Below, piece by piece: positions 39,573 to 50,579 of a DNA stretch of 64,000 nucleotides. Numbering within the stretch: position 1 is the stretch's first letter; the number at the start of each line of letters is the position of its first letter. The notes beneath the pieces are model-generated. The model was not told the origin of the DNA, searched no databases, and saw only the letters and a list, made by a program, of their open reading frames with translations. Location of the stretch: positions 62,001 through 126,000 of the forward strand of contig JALQPE010002763.1 in assembly GCA_030407315.1 (NCBI GenBank). Reading direction: 5' to 3'. A program made the translations under genes and the position numbers. The DNA is from Asparagopsis taxiformis. Its lineage: Eukaryota; Rhodophyta; Florideophyceae; Bonnemaisoniales; Bonnemaisoniaceae.

Positions 39573-40780
39573 ACCCTCACTGGAAGGAAGGCGAGGGCCT
39601 CAAACCCGCTCAACCTGCCACGCGCCCGTTCGGAATTCGCAAGGCCACGCACGCCAGTTTTCGCCGCGCCACGCAAGAGTTCTACGCCTACGCTATGATA
39701 TTCTCGTTGTCGACCCGCCGCGCGTCTACCGACTCACCGCACTCGGGCTCTAGAACGCTTCATGAAACCTGTACGAGTCTGGTTTCCAGCGGATGTTCTA
39801 TTGACTCTGAATGGTGGAGCGAGCTGGAATCAGCGATGAGATTTCGCGCGAAAACGGGGAACGACGTTGGAATCGAGAGTGGGGGCTGGCCCGGCTGGTC
39901 AACAATGTAGCCGTCCCATGGAAATTGCCCCATTGGAAAAGTACTCAGAGTAGGGACAGCCGCATTACGCTGCCGTCCAAGCCCACTCCCGCGCCGTGAC
40001 GAAACGTTCCCTGCTGTCGCCTTTTGATTGGGCGACGACACACGCCGACTACCGCGAGGCGCGCGAGCTTGGTGGAAAGACGCAACCCCCTGGAAGGACG
40101 CGGGTCTCCACTGGGAATATAGCGGCACCCACGTGCACGCTTACCCCTCTCCAGCGGAAGCGAAATGAACGAGAGAGGCTCCTAGAAGATGTAATCCCGC
40201 ATAAGCCTCCTAATAACACCAGCCGCCCCGTTTTAGACGCGATAGTTGCGTGCGCCACGACCGACCCGCGTCCATCCGAAGCGAGCAAACGAGCGACCGC
40301 GTTAGCGAAGAACCAATACGCGACGCAAACGAACACCTGCCATGGCGTCGGACGAATGCGCTGCGAACTAACCGCCGACGAAAGACGCTGCGTACGACAA
40401 ACCGACGAAGCGCATACGCCCCGACAAAGTTCCCTCGGACGCGCTGTCCGCTCCCTAACCCTTCTTTCACCCCCATTCACACTTTGCAGCATACGCGCCA
40501 CACCTTCGCACGCGCCCGTAGGACGTCGTCGTCCGCGTGTCCCCCGAGCGCCGACGTGATCACCCAGCAAACACGGCCTCAAACGTTGGACGCGCACGCC
40601 GCGACGGCCGAAGCCCATTATGACGCGGCAACCGCCCCATATGTTCGACCGTGCGCCGAGGCAAACGCGAAGCTACAAGGCGTGTACCCCGAAGGAAAGG
40701 CGACTTAGAACAGGAAAGGCAAGGATACGTTTATTTGAGGTGGCCTGGAACGTCAGCGAGGAATGTACGGATGATAACTA
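39573..40780 (+). pseudogene. Degenerate region, possible 3' end of pol of plus-oriented B relative
   Basis: By analogy with element A, pol in plus orientation should precede the antisense ORF. Open plus-strand pieces occur (39563-39910, 39996-40559, 40651-40977), and one carries YVYLRWPGTS, which faintly recalls the EYLVKW core of a chromodomain. I could not recognise integrase or RT motifs. The region is better called degenerate element DNA than a gene. Confidence 0.3.
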
Positions 40781-43624
40781 CTACGGATTCGCATGCGCGT
40801 CGTCGTCGCGGCGCGTACGACGACTGGAAGTGCTTCCCACCGCATTGCGCGCGCGAGCACGGCTTGAGGCTGTGTCTGCTTGGTGACCGCGTCGACGCTC
40901 GGGATTCAACACCCGGACGACGCGCCCGCCTTGCACCCCGAGGCGCAAAGGCGGGATACCAGGAGGCGCCGACGTAGCCCCCGCAGCGCTAGAACGAGTC
41001 ATTGGACGCGCGCCGCCGCGACTCACTCCAACGCCCCGCGCCGCCGACGTCGCTCCGGACGCCGTTTCATCCCGCATCGCCTCCTGTCGTAAACCGCTAA
41101 CCGACTGCGTCTCGCCATTAGACGCGACCACTTCAGCCGACACGGCGGGCGACCGCTGAACCGAGTCGATGATATCATTCAACGCGGCGCCAAGTCGATG
41201 CGTGCGCTCGATCGTATTCTGAATCTGGCGGACCGTCTCCTTCTCGCGCGCCTGATATTCGCGACGCACAGCCGCAACCCGCCCTTCGTCCCGCCTACGC
41301 TCGTCGGTAAGGCTAGCATTGGCAGCCGCAAGCGCACGCTCCGCCGTTTCTTGAGCCGCATTTGCAGCTTCGCACTTAGTTTGGAGCGCCGTGATCATCG
41401 CCCGATTGCCGTCGACTTCGCCTTGATGCGCCGCCGTGCGTTCTTGCAGAACCCGAACTTCGTGACGAAGATGATCCAGCCGCGCCGCGTCCTCGCCGGC
41501 CTTCCTCACCAACGCCTCGTCCTGTACGCGTGCATCTTGTAGAGCCCTTTCAGCCTTACGCTGCGACGCTATCGCCTCGGCGCGAATCTTGGTTGCTTCT
41601 TCGGCGCGCGCCAGAGCGTCGTCACGAGCTTGAGCTACCACAGTCACTCGCGACAGGGCCTCGTCGCGGCTCCTTTCAATCGACTCCAGACGCGACGCCA
41701 CTGCTTCACGGGCCCGTTCGGACGCAGCGGCCCGCGACAAGGCATCATCACGCTCGCGTTCGGCGGCGGAAAGCTGCCTTCGTAACGCGCGAACGCCCGC
41801 CTCGTCCGTCGACTCGCCCGCCTCGGCGGCCACTATTGCCGTAATTGGACCAGCCCCGCCTGACGCCACAACCTCGACCGTCGCACCCGCGCCGCCCGGA
41901 GCCCGATTCGCATTCTTCAATGCTTGCAGCTCGTCATAAACCTTGACGTATTCCGCGCGCAGCGCCGCGTCAAGCTGAGTGACGTCAATCGGAGCGCGAG
42001 GAGCCTCGGAGAATAATGAATAGCGACCGTCGCGAAAGCGTCGTCGCTCGGTAGCTAACAGCGCCGCCATGCCAAGATACTGCGCGTACTCCCGCGAGTC
42101 GGTCGCGCGCATGACGTGTAATTCGTTGGAAGATAACGCGGACAACACGGAATCGATAGTCACGACGTCGCCCGCCTCTAAGTTCGCGAACGCGTCGCGC
42201 GACGGGTTGCGTGGGGACTTCAGAAGGATATGTGGAATTTCAGTATGGCGATGCACGCCTAGCGCACCATGCGACCAATCGACGGCACCGCGCTCGGCAT
42301 TCCAAGGTAACCATTGACCGCCCTCCCTGAGATCTACGCCCGGCGCCACTTCGAACACAGGAGTCTCGTCCCATGCGCATGCGCGATGCTCCCTCAAGAG
42401 GCTTTCCAGATGCGCTGTCGAATACGTGCCGCCGTGTACGACCGCCGACGCGCCGATACGCTCGATGCCCGCGATAAGTTGGTCGCTCAGTCGCAAGATG
42501 CGCCGCTCGACGTACGCAACGTGCAGCCAAGCAGCAGCGACCATCACGACCCATTCGCTGAGGGCTATCGCCCAGAAATACGAGCGCGTCTCGACGGATA
42601 CGTTCAAACCGAGCAAGACCGATGGCGCGTAGTGGAAAACACAAGGGAGCGGCACTGACAACGACGCGGGAGCCTCGGGCCAGTCACGCGCGTCGTAGCG
42701 CGAGAAGAATGCGCCAACGCGATCTTCCGGGAATTCGCGAAACTCGACGTCGCGATACGTAACAAAGTAGCCGCGCGACTGACGCAAGCGCAATTCACGG
42801 CGCGATTCAGACCGCATGGCCGCTTCCAGGAACCACGGCACGCTGGTCTCGCCTTCGTTGTCGACGTCGTTCCACGGCACGCCGCCGTCCTACAGGAAGC
42901 CGGCACTGGGCGCTGCCGCCCAAGGGTCAATGTGAACAAACTCGTCGCGGCGCATGGTACGAAGTTTGGCCAAGTGGCGCACGAGTCGCTCGTCAGCCGC
43001 ATCCTCCAGGAAATACGCGTCGCAGGGCAAGTTCGTCGGCACAGCCAGATCGCAAAGCGCAGCGTCGCGTCGCGCATCCCACACCGACTGCGCGTTTCGA
43101 TGGCCAGGCAGTACGGCGTACCGGTTGACGTCGGCAATGCGGTCCCAGAGGAAGCGGCGCGGATAAAACTGGAGGCGACTTAGCTCCGACCAAGTCGGGA
43201 GCGTGCGAGGAAGGAAGCGAAACGCCACGGGATCGTCGTATCGCGCGCGAGGCGCCGGAGCGGGAACATTCTGCGCGGCCGAAGGGAGCGAAACCGACGC
43301 AGGCGGAGGAACAGCACGAAGAAGGATACCAGTACCAGAGCGAACCCCGGTCGCGGAAGTTGGCGTCGCGGTAGCGTCCACGGTCGCGACGACGTCGGAA
43401 AGCGTAGCGCCGTCACCCCCGCGTCCGCTCGACGATGCCGCCGCGCCCACGTTCGAGGAGGAAGCCTGCGCCATGGACATGTAATAAGGGCTCTCGGGGC
43501 TCGATGGAAAAGGAATCGAAACGCGCGCGTTGGACGGAGAAGCATGGGGTGTAGGCACAGTTTCGTTGCCAGGAGGCGCGCCGGCTCGGATCCAGCCGGG
43601 AAGCGACTCGTTGTCTTGCGCCAT
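40781..43624 (-). pseudogene. Antisense ORF of B-type element, with in-frame TAG
   Basis: Two open frames, 43624-42890 and 42880-40781, are in the same frame and are separated only by one TAG at 42890-42892 (after PSAGFL, before DGGVPWND). Together they would give about 947 residues. The N-terminus is Ser/Pro/Ala-rich, as in the antisense ORF of element A. A middle block (RSYFWAIALSEWVVMVAAAWL, then VERRILRLSDQLI) aligns with LRSYLELERDILIGIELAR there. Residues about 570-830 form a long coiled coil (RRQLSAAERERDDALSRAAA and similar). The end is Arg-rich. The shared plan in two different Gypsy families shows that the antisense gene is an old part of these elements. The function is unknown. Confidence 0.78.
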
Positions 43625-43789
43625 CGGTAAACGAGCACGCGCACGACGGAGACGAGGAAGCGAGCGCGAGTGGCACAGTGGAACAGAGAGAAGGAAGGAT
43701 GGAACAAAGAGAAGACGGAGGAAGAGAGCAGAGGAAGAACAGGATGATACGCACGAGAGATGAAGCGCGAGGACGCGCTTCGGAGTTAG

Positions 43790-43799
43790 TCGGGGGGAG
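43790..43799 (+). promoter_or_regulatory. Polypurine tract of plus-oriented B-type element
   Basis: CGGGGGGAG immediately precedes the TGTGACGC start of the LTR at 43800. It shows that this LTR is a 3' LTR of a plus-oriented element. Confidence 0.65.
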
Positions 43800-44605
43800 T
43801 GTGACGCAATTTATTTCGTCGACGCGCACGCGTTCGCTGCGATTGCGTCGGGATGAATTCGCGTGCATCTACCTTAGTTAGTTAGTAAGCGAGCGTACGC
43901 GTGGCGTTCTGATTACGTGTCACGGAGCATCGTTGCGAGCGCGTGCGCGCGTACGTTGCCACGACACCGCGAGCCCGGCACCACGTGTAGCGCTTTTTAC
44001 GAATTTCCCTTTTATTTCCCTTTTTGGGTTTTTTATGACGAAAGTCTTTTTCCCAAATATTTCCTTTTTGCGTGCGAGCGAGCGGCCGCCGGCCGGCCAC
44101 GCTAGGACAGCCTGTCCCAAGTAAGTTAGCTATTAGTGGTCGCTCTGCTTCGCACCTTACCAATAAACAGTCAGCATCTTCGCAGCTACGAGTTAAGCAT
44201 TTAGCGAATCGCGAGGACCGATTGCGCTGGAACGTTGCGTGCGGGTTGCTCACGATCGCCGACGTTCGCGTGCGCGCTGCGCGTAAACCGATCGTCGAAC
44301 TGCGTCGCACCGCGATAGCGCGCGTTGCGTCGCACGCCACCAGGCCAGGGATTTACGACCCCTTTGTGGATCGCGTTGTGCTCGAGTTTACTCGGTGATC
44401 TCACCCTGAGATCACGGCTTGCGCCGGCCCGCGAATCCCGTGTTGCGATCGTTCCCTACGCGTTCCGCCGTTGTACCACCCGTTCGCCAGCGCGACCGAG
44501 CGACGCGCGAACGCAAGTTCAACCAGCGCGTTACGGTTCACCTCGCCCTGACACGGCTGCAATTCTAGAACTCCCTTAGCGGTCGCCACCCCGGCTGGTC
44601 CTACA
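43800..44605 (+). repeat. 3' LTR of B-type element (plus orientation)
   Basis: Starts TGTGACGCAATTTATT and ends GGCTGGTCCTACA, 806 bp. It is the inverted match of 38771-39572 and the full form of 1-765. The outer flank begins TGGAG; the other side of the target duplication is not in view. Confidence 0.88.
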
Positions 44606-44828
44606 TGGAGTCCTTATTTTGATAGGACTTCCCACTGTCGACCAATTGGAATGCTTCTGCAAGCTTTATGGAATGTTCCATAAAGCCTTTAAAGTCACTG
44701 GAAAGGACACTTTGTGAAAATTCTAGATCGTTTGGAAGTCTAGATTATAGTGCATGTGGCCGTATTGCCTTTAAAACGTGCTTCACCGCAACGTTTTGTG
44801 ACGTTTCAATAACCCATAGAAGCCCATT
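44606..44828. other. Flank of LTR with a short palindrome
   Basis: No gene. GCTTTATGGAATGTTCCATAAAGC (24 bp, 44671-44694 approximately) is a perfect palindrome of 11-bp arms around TG. Nothing else is visible. Confidence 0.5.
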
Positions 44829-45302
44829 TTATCTCAGTAGTGTGTGATAAGACACAAACAGGGATTGCATGCGCGAAACTGGAGACGAGTCTTGCATGTT
44901 CATTCGCAGTTTCTTACTAACCATAATATCCAACCCATTTAACGTAATTGATTCCTTACATTCTTCTGCCTTCTTTTCCAGAAATGCGCGTAGTGTGGCG
45001 TCAGTTAACTGTCTGTAAGACAGAGCATCAGGGATAAACCCAAGAGCCATTTCAGATTCCAAATACTCTGGATCTACGCAAAACTTCAAGTCCACCGGCC
45101 TGGCTGTTTCCACAGACATCGTATCGTCGTTTGACATCTGCACGGCCCTGGCTATGACCTCGTTTGCGTACTGATCGTATAGGCGAAGGAATACGCGAAT
45201 AGAGCTGGCATCCTGTTTGACCAGTCTGGGATGGTCTATTGTGGGAGATACAGCCACTGTTTTGCGAATAGATACGCCGGATGACTCTTCCATTTCCGAC
45301 AT
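44829..45302 (-). pseudogene. Gag-like N-terminal fragment (about 157 aa)
   Basis: From the ATG at 45302 the product has SIRVFLRLYDQYANEVIARA and later VDLKFCVDPEYLESEMALGF, a style seen in the N-terminal part of LTR-element gag proteins of algae and oomycetes. An upstream extension to 45401 would need a TTG start. It ends at a stop shortly after LFVSYHTLLR, and no pol follows. It is probably a leftover of another element; a small host gene is possible. Confidence 0.35.
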
Positions 45303-45402
45303 TTTCCCGGGGCGCCTACGGAGTGGGGTAATAGAATAGGGAGTTTCGAGGGTCCAAGTTGACGTAGAGAATGCAGGGCGTCGGTTCCTGCTCGCAGTCA
45401 AA

Positions 45403-47880
45403 AAGACCGATCGCAGCTAGAACTGCTAAGTGATCACTGTGGTTGTTGAAGATGCGATAGCTTTTTTTTCATAAATGCGCATCGAGAGATCGCACTTAAG
45501 TACTTATTCTAGAGTACCAAATGAATGTGCCGCCACTGACGGCACTACTAGTTGGTGTACGTGAAGGGAGTTGACTGATACATTGGCTTGCAGGGTGTCG
45601 TCACTGTAGGTAGATACAAGCGCTACAGCAATGACAGAAAGTCAATATCGTTCTTGCCATAATTACTTCAAGCCGCTGCGTCTATTACCGTTACAATAAA
45701 ATGCAAGCTGGCTACACGCTCCCCGCCCCTCGGCGACAGGGGGAGTGTCTGGGCGCTAACTCACTCTATATGTCGCCCAGCGACGACTCGCTCACAAAGC
45801 ATCAGGGCGCTAACTCATCGGACGCAATAAGAACTGCTCCTTACACGAGAGACCATTACACTGACAACATGTCAGATCCGTCAAACAGTAGTATTTATGA
45901 TAGAATACCGTGATCTCAGTAAACGGCCGACGGTAAGGAAGAATCTCCTTATAACACCGAGGATAATCTAACATTAACCAAAACGGAGTATTAAAGGCAC
46001 TCTCCAGTGCAGAGCACTGCTAAAGTTCGTGGGTGTCTTATAATTACTGCTCGTACTGTACACTGAGACACACGAGTAATACACTGATACAACCTGTATT
46101 TTATACCGCCGCCGTATCAGACCACACAATAAACACATGACATTACGATCCTCAACATCATCAGAAAGGCTATGCTCGCCATTCTAATTTAACCATCATT
46201 AACAATCATGGACTAATTCTGGTGAGCCCTCTCATGGGATTGCTTTAAATTTTTAAAAGACTTTAAGGGGATTTCTACTCCATTCAGCCTGTTGGGATAT
46301 CCATATAACCAGGTGACATGCCAACTCTAGTGTCTGCGCTGGCATAACATTCTTTCTAGTCTAACACAGCCCTCATATGATGCCACTTGTACTATAGAAA
46401 CTAGAGTAGCGGTGAAATTTTATTCTGCCATTTCCTGGTAGTTGGGTTCCATCCAGTGCCGTAAATAACGACAGCTACGGCTCCCTGCTCTGTTCATCTC
46501 GTCTGATTGCAAGAAATTTGCATACGCTCTATCGTGCTGGTCACGTCTCTCTTTGGATCTTCAGTATCCTCATGAAAGACTGTAGCGCTTCAGAAGAAAT
46601 AGTGGTACTTCATTGCTGGAATGAAAGACTGAAAAGTAGACATGGCTCGACCATGTATTACGTCTCGTTGCGTCCATCAAGGCGCATTAATTTTCTGAAC
46701 AAGTATCTTTTTCCATCGTTCTGTTGAGATACTTTGAAGAATCAAAATGCTTTCGAATCATTTCTGTCCTGTAATCTGAGAAAGTCAGCATTTCCTTGAA
46801 TGTCAACGATGCAGCGGACGAGCTCTGTTACCAATCTAACCTTCTTCAAATCGCATTACTTCTTGACATCAGATAATTCCATTATCTTCCTGAAGAAAAG
46901 TGACCTGAGATTAAACCGTCATGGCACCGTTTTCCGCATTGTTTTGGTTGGTATGTTCTGTAGTACACGTGCATTCAATCGCAACAATGATCCAGTAGAC
47001 CAATGGGTCTAACATCAGAAAAGGTTTTCGACCCGGTTGCATTTGCACTGGAAGCAATACTTTTCTCGAGAATATATCTTGTTTTGCTTCTCTTGTATGG
47101 TTGTGTTTTTGAAGTATCGCTTTTTTTCATGCCGTGGGATTATGCTGAGGCATCTTTGCATTGTGGAAAGTGCCCATCAAACAAATTATAGAAGGTCTCT
47201 CGGCACAATCTGTAAAGTTGAGAAGTGACGGAAACAAGAGAAGAAATCGGAGATGACTTGCCGTTCTCAGAATATCATGTTTAAGAAGTTGTACTCTTTC
47301 GCCCATAGAAATCCTCATAAGCCCAGGAAAGAATCCTGTCTCAATATAGTTGGCCATAGCGGTTCATTTGAAGGAGAGTTTAGTTCGTCACGCTGTCAAA
47401 CACAAACAAAGAATGATACTCACTTTAACTTTGCTTTGCCTAGTGCGAGAAGAAGCGTGACAATATCATAACAAATATCAGTAGAATGGTTCATCCTTGA
47501 GAATTTCAGTAGAGCAGTCCTTTCGATAAACTAATCAGCCTGAAACACATCTCGACTGAAAATGCATCACTAGCAAATCCACGTAGGATCGCTCCATACA
47601 ACTTGTTTGTAGTTTATCTTTTCATTTCGCATATGCAATCTCATTATCTCTCTATGATAAAATCCTCTTCCCTGAAAGTTGTTTGGTCGATGCTAGAGAA
47701 AGCGCGGATAATCGATGCTTGTGAACATTGTTGAAAAGCAACTACAGCCAAAAATCCCTGAAACTTTTCTGGGCCCCCATACGTTTTGAAGGGATGGACA
47801 CAACGCCTCTTTTAGAATACGCAGGAACTTTCACGATGTGCAGGTGTAGCATCTTTCCCAGATTTCCAGGACTGTAGCTT
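45403..47880. other. Long stretch without a supported gene
   Basis: About 2.5 kb of AT-rich sequence with only short, unconvincing open frames. Near 45718-45790 GC-rich inverted bits (CCCCGCCCC...GGGGGAG and GGGCGCTAACTC twice) stand out. No RNA gene was recognised. Confidence 0.5.
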
Positions 47881-47888
47881 TTCTTCAC

Positions 47889-47896
47889 TATAAAAG
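47889..47896 (+). promoter_or_regulatory. TATA box of secreted Cys-module gene
   Basis: TATAAAAG lies about 110 bp before the ATG at 48006. Three other secreted-protein genes in this window have a similar box at about 95-112 bp. Confidence 0.65.
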
Positions 47897-48005
47897 CAAA
47901 GTTTCATCTGCCTGAGACGTTAAATCCTTCAATCTTCCTCAAACTGAACACATCAACAGAAAACAAACCATTCTTCATCGATACAGATTCAACAGCACAC
48001 CCGCA

Positions 48006-48527
48006 ATGAAAGCAGCAACTCTTTTCGCCACACTTCTCCTATTTACGGTATCATTCGCTGCTGAAGCAGCTCCTGATGTTGAAGCAGTTCCAGCAGACAG
48101 AGTTGACGATGCAGGGCTTTCTGAGCCTCAAGTTGAAGATTTAGATACCATGGAAGCCGATGCTGAAGTTCCCACCGCCAATCGCAACACATATTGTCCA
48201 GAAGTATGTGTAGTACGTGGTCGTGCATTCAGCCAATGTAGATATTTGGCAGGATGTACAGTTGCGAGATGTTTCAGGCCTCGACATCGATATTCTCGTC
48301 GTTCACTATTCAAGTGTACGCAAATTCGGACTCGTCCTCCGACTACTACTACTACGACGACGACGACGACGACGACTAGGCCTCCCTGTCCGAATATTTG
48401 CCGTTTCGGTCGTGGTTCCAGACGTTTGGCAGTGAGAGAATGCCATTTCTACAGGTACTGCAAGGTCGGTCGCTGTGTCGTCCACAGTCCGTACTACAAG
48501 CAAGGATTCTGGTGTACGGATCATTAG
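48006..48527 (+). CDS. Secreted protein with two Cys-rich modules joined by a Thr run (173 aa)
   Basis: The first 21 residues (MKAATLFATLLLFTVSFAAEA) form a signal peptide. An acidic stretch (about 22-57) may be a propeptide. Two modules follow with the same spacing: CPEVC...C-x5-C-x4-C...C (about residues 64-104) and CPNIC...C-x5-C-x4-C...C (about 128-170). Between them is RPPTTTTTTTTTTTTRPP, encoded by ACT/ACG repeats, a likely O-glycosylated spacer. The modules are basic. The gene at 61462-61881 shares the architecture, so this is a family. Small basic disulfide-rich secreted proteins often bind walls or act on microbes; the function here is not known. Confidence 0.75.
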   Translation: MKAATLFATLLLFTVSFAAEAAPDVEAVPADRVDDAGLSEPQVEDLDTMEADAEVPTANRNTYCPEVCVVRGRAFSQCRYLAGCTVARCFRPRHRYSRRSLFKCTQIRTRPPTTTTTTTTTTTTRPPCPNICRFGRGSRRLAVRECHFYRYCKVGRCVVHSPYYKQGFWCTDH

Positions 48528-49527
48528 AATGGTATGACCATTGTTCATTTAACAGTCACGTGGTAGATTGCTTCTGCTGCCCTGTTTTAATGAGATATAT
48601 GCGTACGGGAACGGACGCATGTATGTTTCTGCATTTCGTGCAAGAGGCATAATAGAATAAATTAGGTTAGAATGATAAATTGTTTCTCTTTTGTTGGAAT
48701 GGAAAATGATTCATCAGTGAGGCATGGATTACTTAGCAGAAGATGGTTCTGCCGCCATGTTCGTGATTGAAGCGCGTTATTACGAGAGGGAAGTGAAATA
48801 AATGCGAGGTAACTCATGAGCTATATGACATGTGGTTCATTTAAGCATTGAATAATTTCCTAGGATGACTAGAAAAAAATTGGAAACGTTGGTGGTCAGA
48901 GCACTTCCAAAGATCACTCTGTTTGACTTTTTTAATAGTGCAACTTCACCGAATAAGGATCCAGCTATATGACGAGTAACAATGATGAATTATATGAAGG
49001 TTTCTAGTGCATAGTTGCCGATGTTTATACGAACACCAACGACAATCTAGAAAATGCTTCCAAAGCATTTGTCCAAAAATGAGTAAGTACATGTATAAGA
49101 CAAGCAATCAACCCGTATCTGAAAGTATGTTGAAGTCGTTCTTAGCCATAGTCTTGATTCGAACTGCTGACAGCCATTGCGACGAGTTCCACATTGTTTT
49201 CAATCTGATTTGCTCTCACGATGGCATTCTCTATTTTCTCTGTCATGGATAGCAATGATTGGATTTCGACCCCTGCATCTATGCCGCACGTTTGAAACGC
49301 CGAACAGAACAAGGAAGCAAAATACTGTCAGCTCGTTTCAAAGTAGTTACGATGACGCATCATAAATCCCTGAAGCTTTTAGCTATTCACCCACTCGCAC
49401 AAAGCTGACACAACAGTTGCAAACGAATACAACTTTTATCTCATACACCATCGATATTCCGACTAACCCTAATTCCCACTATATCTGATTCTAAAATATG
49501 ACTCCCAAATTCCAACAACTCAAATCT
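48528..49527. other. Stretch without a supported gene
   Basis: About 1 kb between the 3' ends of two convergent genes. Only short open frames of no recognisable content are present. Confidence 0.5.
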
Positions 49528-50463
49528 TCACGTACAGGCGCTCGGCTTCAAGTTTCGTAGCCTTCCGCGCACGTCACCAGGAGAGCACCTGTTTCCAAAG
49601 CATCTCACCAGCACAATGCTGAACATTTCGAACTTGGAACTTCGTCCCGAGATGCAAATCTGAAATCGTTCTCCACTTCCCACTGTTGTGATCAGGTAAT
49701 GCCCATTATGGTCAATTGTCTTCAGCATGTCCGCCATTCGGTAGCGTCCAAGATTCTGGAAGCCTTTCACATACGATTTCACCAGTCCGCGGAAACGACC
49801 ATTCTTGAATGGCCTGAAACCCTTGCTTGACTTGATCCATACGTCATTGTGTTCCTTGTTGTGAGGAGATGCCGTTATTGCTGTGGTGTAATACTGTCCA
49901 CCTTCTGTTAGGCGGATGTTGAAGCACTTGACCCCTCGACGTCCAGCCCCAATAATTGCTCTTGAATTTCTTTCTTTCTCGAACACGATACCCTTATAAC
50001 CACCTCTGCTCACCGGAGACCATCCTTGTTCCGGCTTCGAATTACCCAAACTAATTACTACTCTGTCCGTTCCAGTGAATGTACATCCTTTGCGAGCTTT
50101 CGTAGGCCTCCGGACGCGCAGTCGACGACGATGCCTCATGGCCTTTCGGTATGATTTCCTCTCAGTGCTAGCCATGGCTAGTTGTGGTTGCAGTTGATGA
50201 CATACCCCTTTTAGAAAGGATCCCGAACATGCCATTGATAGGGATTTATCGGCGTCCATTTCACAGAACTCACAAGCGCTCCTCAAACATGCTAAAGATT
50301 GCATCTCTGCAGCAGTTCGACTGCGGCATACTTGACTCATGCGAGCGACATCTTCAAGACACTCATTTCCTTGATTGATGCATGATACAGCATAGAATGA
50401 CCTCGCCGACGAGAGGGAGGATAGTGAAAGCGTAGCAATGGCCAACCACACGAAGATCTGCAT
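49528..50463 (-). CDS. Secreted two-domain protein, family member 1 (311 aa)
   Basis: The start is set at the ATG at 50463 (MQIFVWLAIATLSLSSLSSARS), which gives a good signal peptide; a longer frame to 50538 would start at TTG, and an ATG at about 50484 is an alternative. The first domain (about 22-90) has eight Cys (SCINQGNEC...CRSR...C...ACEFC...C...C). A basic linker follows. The second domain (about 125-311) has CTFTGTDRVVISLG, GGQYYTTAIT, HNDVWIKSS, DHNGHYLIT and CISGRSSKFEMFSIVLV. It is the most diverged of three paralogs. The strand-rich, Trp/Tyr-bearing domain may be a carbohydrate-binding sandwich, but I do not recognise the family. Confidence 0.72.
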   Translation of the reverse strand: MQIFVWLAIATLSLSSLSSARSFYAVSCINQGNECLEDVARMSQVCRSRTAAEMQSLACLRSACEFCEMDADKSLSMACSGSFLKGVCHQLQPQLAMASTERKSYRKAMRHRRRLRVRRPTKARKGCTFTGTDRVVISLGNSKPEQGWSPVSRGGYKGIVFEKERNSRAIIGAGRRGVKCFNIRLTEGGQYYTTAITASPHNKEHNDVWIKSSKGFRPFKNGRFRGLVKSYVKGFQNLGRYRMADMLKTIDHNGHYLITTVGSGERFQICISGRSSKFEMFSIVLVRCFGNRCSPGDVRGRLRNLKPSACT

Positions 50464-50567
50464 TCTGTCCCGAAGGAGATGAAGCATGTGCTGAGACGAT
50501 TTCCCAATGCGCTTGTTCAAGTAGTAGATATCTGTCAAATTCGAGGCCGCCTTCTCTCTCCATTAAG

Positions 50568-50574
50568 CGTTTAT
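50568..50574 (-). promoter_or_regulatory. TATA box of secreted family member 1
   Basis: ATATAAA on the minus strand, about 105 bp before the chosen ATG. The distance agrees with the related genes and supports the choice of the ATG at 50463. Confidence 0.6.
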
Positions 50575-50579
50575 ATGCG

